From Flavobacteriales bacterium (GTDB lineage Bacteria > Bacteroidota > Bacteroidia > Flavobacteriales_F > PHOS-HE28), in NCBI GenBank assembly GCA_016788635.1, contig JAEUSU010000028.1:1-64000 (forward strand): a stretch of DNA of 64,000 bases, in the 5' to 3' direction. This document shows positions 17,199-26,412 of this stretch, piece by piece. Below the pieces are notes generated by a model, which worked only from the letters and a program-made list of their open reading frames with translations, ran no database searches and had not been told where the DNA came from. The position numbers and the translations under genes are program-made. Positions within the stretch are counted from its first letter, which is position 1; each line of letters opens with the position of its first letter.

Positions 17199-19208
17199 TC
17201 CTTCACCCTCCGCCACAGCGCCACTGCCACGCCCAAGGGGCGGAAAGAAGAAGCTCGCGGGTTCCTTGCGAAAGTGAACGCGCACGGCTGAAACGATGGG
17301 TGCCAGCTCGATAAGGGCAATGCCGCGGGAGCGCAGGGCCAGCGATAGGGACAAGCCGAAGCTCACGGCGAAATTGACAAAGCCAATAAGGCCGATGCCG
17401 AGCACGGACCACAGGATGGTCCAGATATCCACGCTCCAATGCGCACCCACCATGCCCAGGCCCAGGTTGCCTGCAGCGAAGGTGATGTGGCGGATATCCA
17501 AGGGCAGGCCGAAGAAGGTGCCCACCATGCCCACCGACCCCATGAACACACCGAACCAGAAATTGCTGATGATCCCGCCCGCATTTCGCTCGAAGAAACG
17601 GGCCAGTCGTTCGCGCTTTTCGGGGCCCAGCCACACCTTCAGCACAGGATGTTCGCGCAACCGTTGTGGGATCCGGCCATGTACGGACCAATTGCTCACG
17701 CTCCCCGCGATCAACCCGGATATGAAGAGGAAGATACCTGCAATGGCCGCGTGTGGAATGGCCAGCGACCGTACCGGGTGCAATTCATGGATGAGCTTGG
17801 CGGATTTGTGCGCGAAAAGCTCCGGTCCGAACAATGCGTTCCATCCGTATGCCAATGCCACCGCCACCGGAAATGCCATGAACACATTTCCCACGAACGC
17901 TATGAACTGTGAGCGCCACACCCTTGCGATCAGCCTTGCCAACGCATTGTAGCGCTCTTCGCCAGGCTGTCCGCGGCCTTCGTCCAGGGTGGCGGCGATG
18001 GTGGCGGCGGTCATGGCCGGTTGCTTGGTGGCCAGTGTGAGATGCAACAAGTAGATGCCGATGAACACCCACGCGTAGTTCAAGCTGTAAAGCATGGCAT
18101 GCCCGAACAGGCTGCCCTCCAAGGTGCCCATCCACGCCTTGATGACACAGGCCAGGGCCACGAGCGCACCACCTCCCAACGCCGTGCGCAGCATATGGTG
18201 ATATTCCGAAGAGGTGCTGGTGATGTAATGCTCGCCGGTGCGACCGGTATGTTGGGTGATCTCGCGCGCGACCACATGCGTACTGGCATTAAGGAAACCG
18301 ACCACACGTGTGCTTCCTGCGCTGAAGCCTACCAGCGCCTTGAACAGCTGTACACGTTTACTGACCGCCTCGCGACCTGGATCGATCGCCAGGATATCGA
18401 GCACGACCTCCAACCGGTCCAGCATGCGCTCCATACGCATCAATTGTTGGTTGATGCTCATGGTCATTCCCAAACGGGCCGCATTGCCGAACGCCACGGA
18501 AATGGCACTTCGGCATTCGGTCAACAAGCTCATTGTCCGAACATGGTGCGTGCTGTCCTTCGATCGCTGGTCTGGCGCTTCGCGAAGTGTGTCGATCTGA
18601 TCATCCACCGCATCGGCCAGAGCATAGAACGGATTATCAAACCGTTCCATCTCGGGCAGCATGCGCAGCACATCCGCATCGAATGCTTTGCCAGCCAACC
18701 GGAGGCCAAGCACTTGCACCGCGAACAAGAGCTCTTTTACCGTATATCGCTCATTCTCATCATCCCCTGCAAGGCCGAGCAAATACAGCAGACGTACACA
18801 GCGACCCTCGTTCAGGCCAGAGACCCAATCCGCATCGCGCTCCTTATAGAACACGTTCACAAGCAGGTGGTCGCTAGTGTGTTCCTCCGGCTGGGGCGGC
18901 AACAACTTGAACCCGATGCGCCGCCGCAATTCAGGCCAGAACGCTCCGCTCGGTAGGCCAGCGTCGGTCAGCGTTCGATGAAAGGTCATGCCCTTGGTGA
19001 GACGGCGTACGTAAGCCGACATGCCGGCGCAGAGCACGGGGTCGTTCTCCAACAAGGTCACCAGCGCATCGAAACGGGGCACCCTTCGCTCGCGCCATTC
19101 AGCTGCGGTCGGACGTACCACTTGCACCAAGCGGGCCAGCGGTTCCGGGCCTTCGCCATCGTACTTGGCGATCTCCTCCAGGCAAATACGCAATGGCGAA
19201 CGGGTCAT
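17187..19208 (-). CDS. PF10136-type membrane protein (so-called site-specific recombinase family)
   Basis: This 673-residue protein has a soluble, mostly helical N-terminal half (about residues 1-320) and a C-terminal half with about seven hydrophobic segments. The pattern matches the family named SpecificRecomb (PF10136, Gcr). Despite the name, no tyrosine or serine recombinase active site is present (no RHR...Y array and no N-terminal catalytic Ser domain). The topology is that of an integral membrane protein. A Gly-rich segment near the C terminus (FGVFMGSVGMVGTFFGLPLD) is typical of the family. It converges on the GMC gene with 12 bases of overlap and is divergent from the epimerase gene with about 100 bases between starts. 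Function unknown. Confidence 0.8.
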   Translation of the reverse strand: MTRSPLRICLEEIAKYDGEGPEPLARLVQVVRPTAAEWRERRVPRFDALVTLLENDPVLCAGMSAYVRRLTKGMTFHRTLTDAGLPSGAFWPELRRRIGFKLLPPQPEEHTSDHLLVNVFYKERDADWVSGLNEGRCVRLLYLLGLAGDDENERYTVKELLFAVQVLGLRLAGKAFDADVLRMLPEMERFDNPFYALADAVDDQIDTLREAPDQRSKDSTHHVRTMSLLTECRSAISVAFGNAARLGMTMSINQQLMRMERMLDRLEVVLDILAIDPGREAVSKRVQLFKALVGFSAGSTRVVGFLNASTHVVAREITQHTGRTGEHYITSTSSEYHHMLRTALGGGALVALACVIKAWMGTLEGSLFGHAMLYSLNYAWVFIGIYLLHLTLATKQPAMTAATIAATLDEGRGQPGEERYNALARLIARVWRSQFIAFVGNVFMAFPVAVALAYGWNALFGPELFAHKSAKLIHELHPVRSLAIPHAAIAGIFLFISGLIAGSVSNWSVHGRIPQRLREHPVLKVWLGPEKRERLARFFERNAGGIISNFWFGVFMGSVGMVGTFFGLPLDIRHITFAAGNLGLGMVGAHWSVDIWTILWSVLGIGLIGFVNFAVSFGLSLSLALRSRGIALIELAPIVSAVRVHFRKEPASFFFPPLGRGSGAVAEGEGLPQ

Positions 19209-19312
19209 GGTGGCAAGTTAACCGCACCTTCGGAAACCAACGTTGGATGGTTCATGAACCCGGCGTTAACCTTGGGCCACTGGGCACCCCTTACCGCATC
19301 TTTGCATCCGAT

Positions 19313-20347
19313 ATGGCAACACATTTGGTCACTGGCGGCTGCGGATTCGTGGGCCGCAATATGGTCCAGCGCTTGTTCAATAACACCGCTGACCGCATCC
19401 TCCTGATCGACGACCTCAGCGTAGGCACCCACCCGGATACTTGGGCACCTTGGAAGTGCAATGGCACCGACAGGGGCATAACCGTGTACGGCGATGGCCG
19501 TGTGCTCTTCCTGAAGGCCGACCTGCGCGATGTGCTGCGCGAATTGAACAAGGACCCGGAATACTTGGTGAAGCAGCATGGGCTGGACGTGGTCCGGTTC
19601 AAGGACATCTTCCACTTCGCGGCCATCGTGGGCGGGCGCAGCAAGATCGACGGCGACCCCATGCTGGTGGCGCAGGACCTTAGCATCGACGCGGAGATCT
19701 TCCTCTACGTGTGCCGCAACAAGCCCGAGCGCTTCCTCTACCCCAGCAGCAGCGCCGCCTACCCCATCGACCTGCAGACCGAGAGCAACACCCTGCAGCT
19801 GAAGGAGAGCGACATCGACTTCAAGAAGATGGGCGAGCCCGACATGACCTATGGCTGGAGCAAGCTGACCGGCGAGTTCCTGGCCAAGATCGCGGCGAGC
19901 CACTATGGCGTGCACGTCACCTGCATCCGACCCTTCAGCGGCTACGGTGAGGACCAGGACCTCTCCTACCCCGTGCCGGCCATCGCCGCGCGCGCTGCCA
20001 AGAAGGAGAACCCTTTCGAGGTATGGGGCAGCGGCAAGCAAGGCCGCGATTTCGTTCACATCGATGACGTGCTCGACCTCACGCTGCTAGCCATGGACAA
20101 GATCAGCGACGGCACCGCGATCAACATCGGCATGGGCCGGCTCACCAGCTTCCTGGAGCTGATCGAGGTGTTCACCGGCTTCGCGGGCTACAAACCCACC
20201 ATCAAGCCCTTGCTGGACAAGCCCGTTGGCGTACACAGCCGCTACTGCGACATGACCTGGGTGGAGCAGCACCTCGGCTGGAAGGCCAAGATCAGCATCG
20301 AGGAAGGGATGCGGCGCGTGTACGAGGCGGCATTGAAGAAGATGTGA
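19313..20347 (+). CDS. NAD-dependent nucleotide-sugar epimerase/dehydratase (extended SDR)
   Basis: This 344-residue extended short-chain dehydrogenase has an N-terminal GGCGFVG glycine motif (residues 9-15), a Ser-Ser-Ser strand (YPSSSAAYP) ahead of the active site and a catalytic Tyr180-x3-Lys184 (YGWSK). The C-terminal part carries the substrate-binding region, including GRDFVHIDDV. Such enzymes epimerise or dehydrate NDP-sugars for surface glycans. A glycosyltransferase gene follows 39 bases later, separated by a small hairpin (AACCGCG at 20347 against CGCGGTT at 20366). The start at 19313 is preceded by CATCTTTG, a near-match to the Bacteroidota -7 box, only 8 bases upstream, which would make the message nearly leaderless. 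An earlier in-frame start has no family support. Confidence 0.88.
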   Translation: MATHLVTGGCGFVGRNMVQRLFNNTADRILLIDDLSVGTHPDTWAPWKCNGTDRGITVYGDGRVLFLKADLRDVLRELNKDPEYLVKQHGLDVVRFKDIFHFAAIVGGRSKIDGDPMLVAQDLSIDAEIFLYVCRNKPERFLYPSSSAAYPIDLQTESNTLQLKESDIDFKKMGEPDMTYGWSKLTGEFLAKIAASHYGVHVTCIRPFSGYGEDQDLSYPVPAIAARAAKKENPFEVWGSGKQGRDFVHIDDVLDLTLLAMDKISDGTAINIGMGRLTSFLELIEVFTGFAGYKPTIKPLLDKPVGVHSRYCDMTWVEQHLGWKAKISIEEGMRRVYEAALKKM

Positions 20348-20386
20348 ACCGCGTCGCCGCGTCGTCGCGGTTAATTCCGACCAGTC

Positions 20387-21706
20387 GTGAGCTCCCCCCA
20401 CATCATCTGCTTCGGCCCAGGCCCCAAGTTCAAGGGCGGCATCGCGCAGTACAACACCGCGTTGGCCCGTGCGCTCAAGGATGAAGGAGCGCAGGTCACC
20501 ATCGTGAGCTGGACGCAGCAATACCCGGCGATCATCCCGCGCGAGTTCGTGGACAAGGCCAGTCGCAGCGACTTCCTGGAGGGCTATGACATCCCGGTGA
20601 AGTACCTCACCAACTGGAACGACCCGCGCACCTGGGGTGCCACCGCCAAGGCCATCGCCGCACTGCAGCCTGACAAGGTGATCATCCAGTGGTACAACCC
20701 CACGCAGGGCATCCCGCTGAACACCATCGCGAAGTACCTGCGGAAGCAAACGAAGGCCGAGATCATTTTCGACCTGCACTTCGTGGCCGCCAAGGAGCAG
20801 AGCTCGCTGGATGCGCGGCTCACGCGGATGGCGCTACGACACGGGCACAGCTTCATCGTCCATGCATACAAGACCGCGGAAGAGCTGAAGGCGTTGATGC
20901 CGGATAGGGCGTTCGAGGTGACGTTGGATGGAAAACGCAGTGGCGAGTATCGAGTGGCGAGTGGCGAGTCTGCAGGACGCCACTCGCCACTCGTCACTCG
21001 TCACTCGATACTCAAACTCTACCACCCCATCTACACGCTCTTCAAGCCTGATCCGGCGTTCGACAAGGGGGCGTGGAAGGCACAGCATCAACTCCGGAAG
21101 CATGTCTTCCTCTTCTTCGGGTTCATCCGCAAATACAAGGGGCTGCACTACTGCATCGAGGCCTTTGCGGAGCTGGCGAAGCAGCGCGATGATGTGAGTT
21201 TGATGATCGTGGGTGAGCGCTTCTGGCAGACGGTGGACCAAAGCAAGCTGAGCACGAAACTGAAGAACGCGGTGTTCGGCACACTGAAGAAGCTCTTCCT
21301 GAAGAAGGCCGACGACGAGCGCGACTACGATCCGCTGGCGCTGGTGGACAACCTCGGCATCCGCGACCGCACCCTCGTGGTGGACCGCTTCATCCCGAAC
21401 GAGGAAGTACCGCCCTACTTCCAGGCGGCCGATACCATCGTGCTCTTCTACGAGACGGCCACACCCAGCGGCGTGGAGAGCCTTAGCTACAACTTCAAGT
21501 TACCGGCCGTGGCCACGCGTGTGGGCCACTTCCCCGAGACCATCACCGACGGATTCAATGGCTATCTGGCCACCCCGAAGGACATCGCCGATATGGTGCG
21601 CGTGATGAACGCCAGCATCGAACAGCCCATTCCACGGGAGAACGTGGTGGAGGCGACGAAGACGATGAGCTGGGCCAACTACGCGAAGGCCGTGCTGGCG
21701 GGGTGA
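20387..21706 (+). CDS. GT4-like glycosyltransferase with an in-frame palindromic insert
   Basis: This 439-residue protein starts at GTG. It has a GT-B layout: an N-terminal Rossmann domain opening with HIICFGPGPKFKGGIAQY (a Gly-Gly donor-contact loop) and a C-terminal domain with FFGFIRKYKGLHYCIEAF. An acidic ExxxxPSGVES-type segment (YETATPSGVESL) resembles the GT4 nucleotide-sugar site. It probably builds a surface polysaccharide with the epimerase encoded just upstream. Residues 187-209 are encoded by a palindromic repeat element inserted exactly in frame, between a strand ending FEVTLDG and the segment LKLYHPIY that normally follows closely. The remaining protein is intact on both sides, so activity may be retained with an extra surface loop. 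Confidence 0.88.
   Translation: MSSPHIICFGPGPKFKGGIAQYNTALARALKDEGAQVTIVSWTQQYPAIIPREFVDKASRSDFLEGYDIPVKYLTNWNDPRTWGATAKAIAALQPDKVIIQWYNPTQGIPLNTIAKYLRKQTKAEIIFDLHFVAAKEQSSLDARLTRMALRHGHSFIVHAYKTAEELKALMPDRAFEVTLDGKRSGEYRVASGESAGRHSPLVTRHSILKLYHPIYTLFKPDPAFDKGAWKAQHQLRKHVFLFFGFIRKYKGLHYCIEAFAELAKQRDDVSLMIVGERFWQTVDQSKLSTKLKNAVFGTLKKLFLKKADDERDYDPLALVDNLGIRDRTLVVDRFIPNEEVPPYFQAADTIVLFYETATPSGVESLSYNFKLPAVATRVGHFPETITDGFNGYLATPKDIADMVRVMNASIEQPIPRENVVEATKTMSWANYAKAVLAG
20945..21013. repeat. 69-base palindromic element with heptamer repeats, in frame inside a glycosyltransferase gene
   Basis: The outer 11 bases GAGTATCGAGT (20945-20955) pair perfectly with ACTCGATACTC (21003-21013). Inside, the left arm has two GGCGAGT heptamers and the right arm carries ACTCGCC followed by two ACTCGTC heptamers. 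The length, 69, is divisible by three, so the element adds 23 codons without breaking the frame. This is a repeat by structure; whether other copies exist in the genome cannot be seen here. Confidence 0.8.
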
Positions 21707-21713
21707 GCGGAAC

Positions 21714-22400
21714 TCACTCCAGCGTCACCGTACCGCGCGCCTCCACCTCCACGACCCGACGTCCGCCAGCACCACCATCGGCCTGCTGCAAGCCCAGGGT
21801 ACGTGTGCGGGTGAAGTAGAGATCAGCCGTACCGGCGTTCAGGTTGGTCATCATCGAAGGTGGCAGTTGAATGCTCTCCGCACCGGAGGTCGTCACCGTG
21901 ACCGAGGACGTGGTCGTGCTGCCTTGTTTCAACTTGGCCGAAACGGTCTCACCCGGCTCCAGGCCGATGCCCCACCAGTAGACCTGTCCACCGTTCACAC
22001 GCGAGATCACCACGCCGGGCAGCACATCGATGTCATTCGTGTCGGCGCGTGCGATAGTGTTCACGAACTGCCCCACGCCTTCCTTGGTGTACCGGAACGC
22101 CACATCCACCATGCCATCCGCAGCCCAGCGGTAGAAGTAGTTGTCCAGCTCGGTGTAGGTGGTGTAACTGTTCCCGTTGAAGGTGATGGACGAGCCCCCG
22201 GTGAGCTGCAGGCGCACGCCGAGGCTGCTGTTCTTGCGGAAGGTCGCATACGCCCGGGTCCGGTTCTCCGGCTTATCGAACAGCACCTTGTAATCCTGGT
22301 ATATGGGCGTCTCAACCGGAAGGTCATCGCTTTGCTGCTTGGCACAGGACACCATCAGCAATGATCCGAAGAGCAGGATGAATAGGCGTATCGTGTTCAT
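21714..22400 (-). CDS. Putative lipoprotein of unknown function
   Basis: The product (228 residues from the ATG at 22400) has a lipoprotein signal: MNTIRLFILLFGSLLMVSCAK, with LMVSC as the lipobox. The mature part of about 205 residues is rich in Thr, Ser, Gly and Val with aromatic-alternating strands, which suggests a beta-sandwich exposed in the periplasm or on the surface. No catalytic motif was recognised. It converges on the glycosyltransferase gene with 7 bases between stops. Two further in-frame ATGs upstream would lengthen the N terminus before the signal and are less likely. Confidence 0.7.
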   Translation of the reverse strand: MNTIRLFILLFGSLLMVSCAKQQSDDLPVETPIYQDYKVLFDKPENRTRAYATFRKNSSLGVRLQLTGGSSITFNGNSYTTYTELDNYFYRWAADGMVDVAFRYTKEGVGQFVNTIARADTNDIDVLPGVVISRVNGGQVYWWGIGLEPGETVSAKLKQGSTTTSSVTVTTSGAESIQLPPSMMTNLNAGTADLYFTRTRTLGLQQADGGAGGRRVVEVEARGTVTLE

Positions 22401-22603
22401 CGTCATGTGATATGCATTGCGGCAGACAACAATGATACCGATCATATTTCAACGGTCGATAATGGTCACTTAGCGATAACATGCCACCCCCCATCGACGT
22501 ATAAGCAAATGATGGGAACGTGTGTTAATTTCACAAACCCGATGTCCTTCTGCGAACTGGAACCTCGCTTAAGGAAGGGCACCGGAAAAACCTGCTTGGA
22601 ACA

Positions 22604-23263
22604 ATGGTGAACGCACCACTGCTCTTGATATTCCTTTTTTCCTGGCTGATCGGCGGGGAACACCCTGTTGCGCGTACCGGAACAATGCCTGCTGAGCGCT
22701 TTTCGGATGCATCCGCCGGATTGAACAGCAATGCCCTGTATGCCGAGATCGGCCTCCAAGGCCAGCTCGCGGAACCGGTCTTTGCCGCCGGCATCCGCAG
22801 TGCGGAACGCCACGGCCAACGGTCGCGGATCCTGGCCATCGCGGACATGACCCAACCCAGCACGGCAAAACGGCTTTACGTGATCGACCTGGACAGCAAG
22901 GTGCTGTTGTTGCGGACCTATGTGGCCCATGGGCAAGGCTCAGGTGACCTGAACTGCACCTCCTTCAGCAATCGCGAGGGTTCGCACCAGACCAGCAAAG
23001 GCCTCTATCGTGTAGGTACCGAGATCGTGAGCCCAAAGCATGGGCCCGCGCTCCTGCTGCACGGACTGGACAAGGGACTCAACGACCAGGCCTTGGCCCG
23101 CGAGGTGATCATCCACGGCGCCGATTACGTCAGCCCTGCCTTCATTGCCCAACATGGACGCCTCGGACGCAGTTGGGGATGTCCTGCGGTGGAGCGCGAA
23201 CTGATGCCACGCCTGATCGACCTGCTGGCTGATGGCGGGTTGCTCTATGTGCACGGGCGTTGA
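22604..23263 (+). CDS. L,D-transpeptidase-like murein catalytic domain protein (YkuD_2 type)
   Basis: This 219-residue exported protein has an N-terminal hydrophobic signal (residues 3-17). Its catalytic domain shows the YkuD-like ending: IHGADYVSP, then GRSWGCPAV with Cys193. The spacing His-x-Gly to Ser-x-Gly-Cys matches the family named murein L,D-transpeptidase catalytic domain protein (YkuD_2). It would act on peptide stems of peptidoglycan in the periplasm. The next gene, 37 bases away on the same strand, encodes a larger YcbB-like L,D-transpeptidase, so the two form a small murein cross-linking unit. The segment from about 22446 to the start holds nothing else I can support. Confidence 0.87.
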   Translation: MVNAPLLLIFLFSWLIGGEHPVARTGTMPAERFSDASAGLNSNALYAEIGLQGQLAEPVFAAGIRSAERHGQRSRILAIADMTQPSTAKRLYVIDLDSKVLLLRTYVAHGQGSGDLNCTSFSNREGSHQTSKGLYRVGTEIVSPKHGPALLLHGLDKGLNDQALAREVIIHGADYVSPAFIAQHGRLGRSWGCPAVERELMPRLIDLLADGGLLYVHGR

Positions 23264-23300
23264 CCGCTTCGCGGCCCGCTTGTTGTTCCTTTGCCGCCCC

Positions 23301-24980
23301 ATGGTCAAGTCGTCCGTTTTTATCGGCCTTTTCGCCGCCTTCCTGTTCACGGCCTGCTCTTCACAGGCTCCGGACCCCGCAGCCAACACGAGTGCCGTGC
23401 AGGAGCTCAATGCCGTGTTCGAATCAGAGCAGGCCTACACGGTGCGTAAGCTGCATATGGATGACCTCGCACGGTTCCTCGAACAACACCCCGAATTCAA
23501 GGTCGATTCCGCCGAAATAGTGGCGTTCTACCAGCGGCGCGACCAGCAATATGCGTGGTTCGTGAACGACTCGCTTTCCCAGTCAGCAGCCGGTTTTCTG
23601 GCTTTGTTCAGCAGTGCCGACACGGCCTTCCGCGAGGTGGCCTACCTGCGCGACCGATTGAGCGACCTGATCAGTGGTTCGCAGCAGATGAACGGTGGTG
23701 AAGCGAAATGCGATAGCTGCCGGCTACAGTTGGAGTTGAACCTCACTGCGCAATTCTTCCACTATGCGGCCAAGAAATACAGCGGTCTCGCAAGCAAGGA
23801 CCCGCGTGACCTGGATTGGTTCATTCCCCGACGCAAGAAGGACTACTCACGTCTGCTGGACTCATTGGTGGCGGGCAGCATCGACCTTTCACCGCTGGAG
23901 CCCCTGCATCCGCAGTACGCCCGCTTGAAGGCACATCTTGAATGCTACCATCAATTGGCACAGGACACGGCATGGTCGGCCCTTTCGCTCGGCGAACTGC
24001 GCAAATTGGAGCCGGGGAACACCCACGCGATCATACCGGAGCTTCGCAGGCGCTTGCACCTGCTGGGCGATCTGGACAGTGTGAGCAGCGTTGCCGCACA
24101 AGCGGATCGCTTCGACACCACCTTGGTAGCAGCGGTCAAGCGGTTCCAGATAAGGCACGGCCTGCACCCCGATGCGGTGATCGGACAGGGATTCCTGAAG
24201 GCGATCAACACCACGCCCCAACAGCGTTTGCGCACCCTGCTGGTGAACATGGAAAGGCTGCGCTGGGTGCCCGATGTGGTGGCACCTGACCTGCTGCTCG
24301 TGAACATCCCGGAGTTCCGGCTGCACGTGTTCGAAGGCGGCAAGGAGGTGTTGAGCATGGACGTGGTGGTGGGCGCAACGGCCACGCGCACGGTGATCTT
24401 CAGTGATACGCTGTCAACGATCGTCTTCAGCCCGACCTGGACCGTGCCCATGAGCATTGTGCGGAACGAGATCCTGCCGGCCATGGCCAAAGACCCGAAC
24501 TACCTCAGCAAGAAGGGCATGGAGAAGATCGGTGGAAGTGCGAATAACCCCATCATCCGCCAGAAACCCGGCGCCAGCAACGCCTTGGGACGTGTTAAGT
24601 TCCTGTTCCCGAACAGCTACAGCATCTACCTGCACGACACGCCGTCAAAGAGCTTCTTCGCGCGTGAACAGCGTGCGTTCAGCCACGGGTGCATCCGAGT
24701 GAGCAAGCCCAAGGAACTGGCGGAATACCTGCTGCGCAACGACAGCACATGGACCTCCACGAAGATCCACAAGGCCATGTTCGATGGCAAGGAGACCTTC
24801 GTGAAACTGAAGGAGAAGCGCCCGGTCACCATCGGCTACTTCACGGCCTGGGTGGACCAGGATGGTCGGTTGAACTTCAGGGACGACGTCTATGGACTGG
24901 ACCTGCGCCTCGGGAACGAGCTCTTCACTCCGGAAGTGAATGAGCCTGTGATCAGTGCGGTCGCGGTGACAGGTCAGTAG
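23301..24980 (+). CDS. YcbB-like L,D-transpeptidase lipoprotein
   Basis: This 559-residue protein has a lipoprotein signal (FLFTACSSQ, Cys about residue 16). It then has the scaffold domain found in YcbB/LdtD, a peptidoglycan-binding domain (about residues 265-315, with AVKRFQIRHGLHPDAVIG) and a YkuD catalytic domain ending SHGCIRVSKP with Cys464. It would form 3-3 cross-links between meso-diaminopimelate residues of peptidoglycan. TTCCTTTG lies 7 bases upstream of the ATG at 23301, with TTG at 23260 and 23 bases of spacing, which could be its own nearly leaderless promoter. The 3' end overlaps the convergent DUF6056 gene by 29 bases. Confidence 0.92.
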   Translation: MVKSSVFIGLFAAFLFTACSSQAPDPAANTSAVQELNAVFESEQAYTVRKLHMDDLARFLEQHPEFKVDSAEIVAFYQRRDQQYAWFVNDSLSQSAAGFLALFSSADTAFREVAYLRDRLSDLISGSQQMNGGEAKCDSCRLQLELNLTAQFFHYAAKKYSGLASKDPRDLDWFIPRRKKDYSRLLDSLVAGSIDLSPLEPLHPQYARLKAHLECYHQLAQDTAWSALSLGELRKLEPGNTHAIIPELRRRLHLLGDLDSVSSVAAQADRFDTTLVAAVKRFQIRHGLHPDAVIGQGFLKAINTTPQQRLRTLLVNMERLRWVPDVVAPDLLLVNIPEFRLHVFEGGKEVLSMDVVVGATATRTVIFSDTLSTIVFSPTWTVPMSIVRNEILPAMAKDPNYLSKKGMEKIGGSANNPIIRQKPGASNALGRVKFLFPNSYSIYLHDTPSKSFFAREQRAFSHGCIRVSKPKELAEYLLRNDSTWTSTKIHKAMFDGKETFVKLKEKRPVTIGYFTAWVDQDGRLNFRDDVYGLDLRLGNELFTPEVNEPVISAVAVTGQ

Positions 24981-26385
24981 CGCTAGTAGCGCCTACGATC
25001 AGTTGGAGGTCGCCCCCTCCGAAATAGCGGACCATCTGGCTGTTGCCCCAATGTCCGGGATCTGGACCGGCATCGAGGATCCGAAGACTGTGCGGCATGG
25101 GATCGATGGACTTCAGGTGAAGCTCCTTTTCCCCGGACACGACCGCTGCTTGGATCGCTTCATACCTCATGCGCACGCCTTGATCATAGAGGGCCAGTCG
25201 ACCGTCCACAAGATCGGCACCTGCACGGTATCCGTTGCCCGTGAAGAAAACCGCAGCGAACAACACGACCCAACCCAAGAGCTGCCTTCCTTGGGCAGAT
25301 ACCAAGGCCACCAACCGGTCCAGATAGGGATGCCGCGCCACGGTAGCGAGGAAAAGGAACCATCCGGGCAGGAAGAGCGAACAGGCCACGTTCACCGTGC
25401 GATGCTGACCCAATATTCCGGTTGCCCAGAACGGTAGCGCCATCAAAAGGAAGATGACCGAGCCGGTGGCCAGCAGGACCATCACCGGTGAAATGCCCTT
25501 ACCAACGGTGATCCCGGCGCGACGCACAAAGGACAACCAGACCAGCGATGCGGCCAATAACACAGGTGATAACGACCAAGTGAGCAAGAAGCGGCCAGTG
25601 TGCAGGGTGGCGTATGTCAATGTGTGGAACAGGCGACCACGTTCGGGAAAATTGGTCGCCCGCACCGAGTTGCCCGGTGCCAGGAACATGAACAGACCGA
25701 GGCCGATAGCGAACAGGAAAAAGCCCAGCAGCACGGCTGGTACCGCGCCGTTCGAACGCCACTTCCACACGAGCAGGCCACCGTAGAACAACACCGTAAG
25801 CACCAGGTGGGTCTCGCTACAGCCAGCGATCATTGCGGTGAGCAGACCGCTCGCAAACAACAGGATGCCCTTTGTCACGGTGCTCTCTTCCCGAAAGAAC
25901 CGCGACCACGAAGACGCCAACAAAAGCAGCAGCGCGCTCGGCAATTGGTACGAAACGGCGCCCGTGTACCAGTAAATGCCCTCGGATAGATCGGGCATCA
26001 ACTGCAGGTAGAGCACCAGGAAAAGGGAGGCGGCCACCACGCCCTGCGACCTTGCTGCGGTCCGCCGGAACAGTTCGCGCCAAAGCGCCAGCGCACTGAG
26101 GAATGTAACTCCCATTAGGAAGAGCGGGACCAGACGATAGATGAACAGACCCGGCTCCGGCCCTAGCGCCATGGGGTTGTTCAGCACAAGGATGTTGGAG
26201 AACCAGCGGCCGTTCCAGGACATGTGCTCCTGTACCAAACGCTGGAACAGTGGGCTCTCCATGCCGGCTACGGTGTAGCTCCAGTCATCGGCAAAGGGAT
26301 GTACGTACCGGCTCACCAACACATAGCGCCCCAAGGCCAGCGTAAGCAGGACCGCCAGGAGGATATGCGCCGTGCGTTGAGACAT
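24952..26385 (-). CDS. DUF6056-like polytopic membrane protein
   Basis: This 477-residue protein has about eleven hydrophobic segments and a short periplasmic loop after the first helix carrying HPFADDWSYT. The Asp-Asp pair lies where GT-C glycosyltransferases bind metal and lipid-linked sugar. Membrane proteins of this look are classed as DUF6056 and are often called glucosyltransferase-domain proteins. The WNGRWFSN motif in the same loop is typical. The neighbour downstream on the transcript order is a GT2 transferase (26413-27369), the type that makes polyprenyl-phosphate sugars. The two genes may therefore work as donor maker and GT-C transferase. This role is inferred; the overlap with the convergent transpeptidase gene is 29 bases. 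Confidence 0.75.
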   Translation of the reverse strand: MSQRTAHILLAVLLTLALGRYVLVSRYVHPFADDWSYTVAGMESPLFQRLVQEHMSWNGRWFSNILVLNNPMALGPEPGLFIYRLVPLFLMGVTFLSALALWRELFRRTAARSQGVVAASLFLVLYLQLMPDLSEGIYWYTGAVSYQLPSALLLLLASSWSRFFREESTVTKGILLFASGLLTAMIAGCSETHLVLTVLFYGGLLVWKWRSNGAVPAVLLGFFLFAIGLGLFMFLAPGNSVRATNFPERGRLFHTLTYATLHTGRFLLTWSLSPVLLAASLVWLSFVRRAGITVGKGISPVMVLLATGSVIFLLMALPFWATGILGQHRTVNVACSLFLPGWFLFLATVARHPYLDRLVALVSAQGRQLLGWVVLFAAVFFTGNGYRAGADLVDGRLALYDQGVRMRYEAIQAAVVSGEKELHLKSIDPMPHSLRILDAGPDPGHWGNSQMVRYFGGGDLQLIVGATSATDLSPRPH

Positions 26386-26412
26386 AGCGGCCCATTCAGA
26401 GGACCTCAGGGA

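Noticed and set aside
17187-19208. Mobile-element call for the recombinase-named gene
   Set aside because: No recombinase catalytic residues, no flanking repeats, and several TM helices.
22407-22610. 67-codon open frame between a lipoprotein and the L,D-transpeptidase gene
   Set aside because: No motif, overlaps the starts of both neighbours, and its composition looks non-coding.
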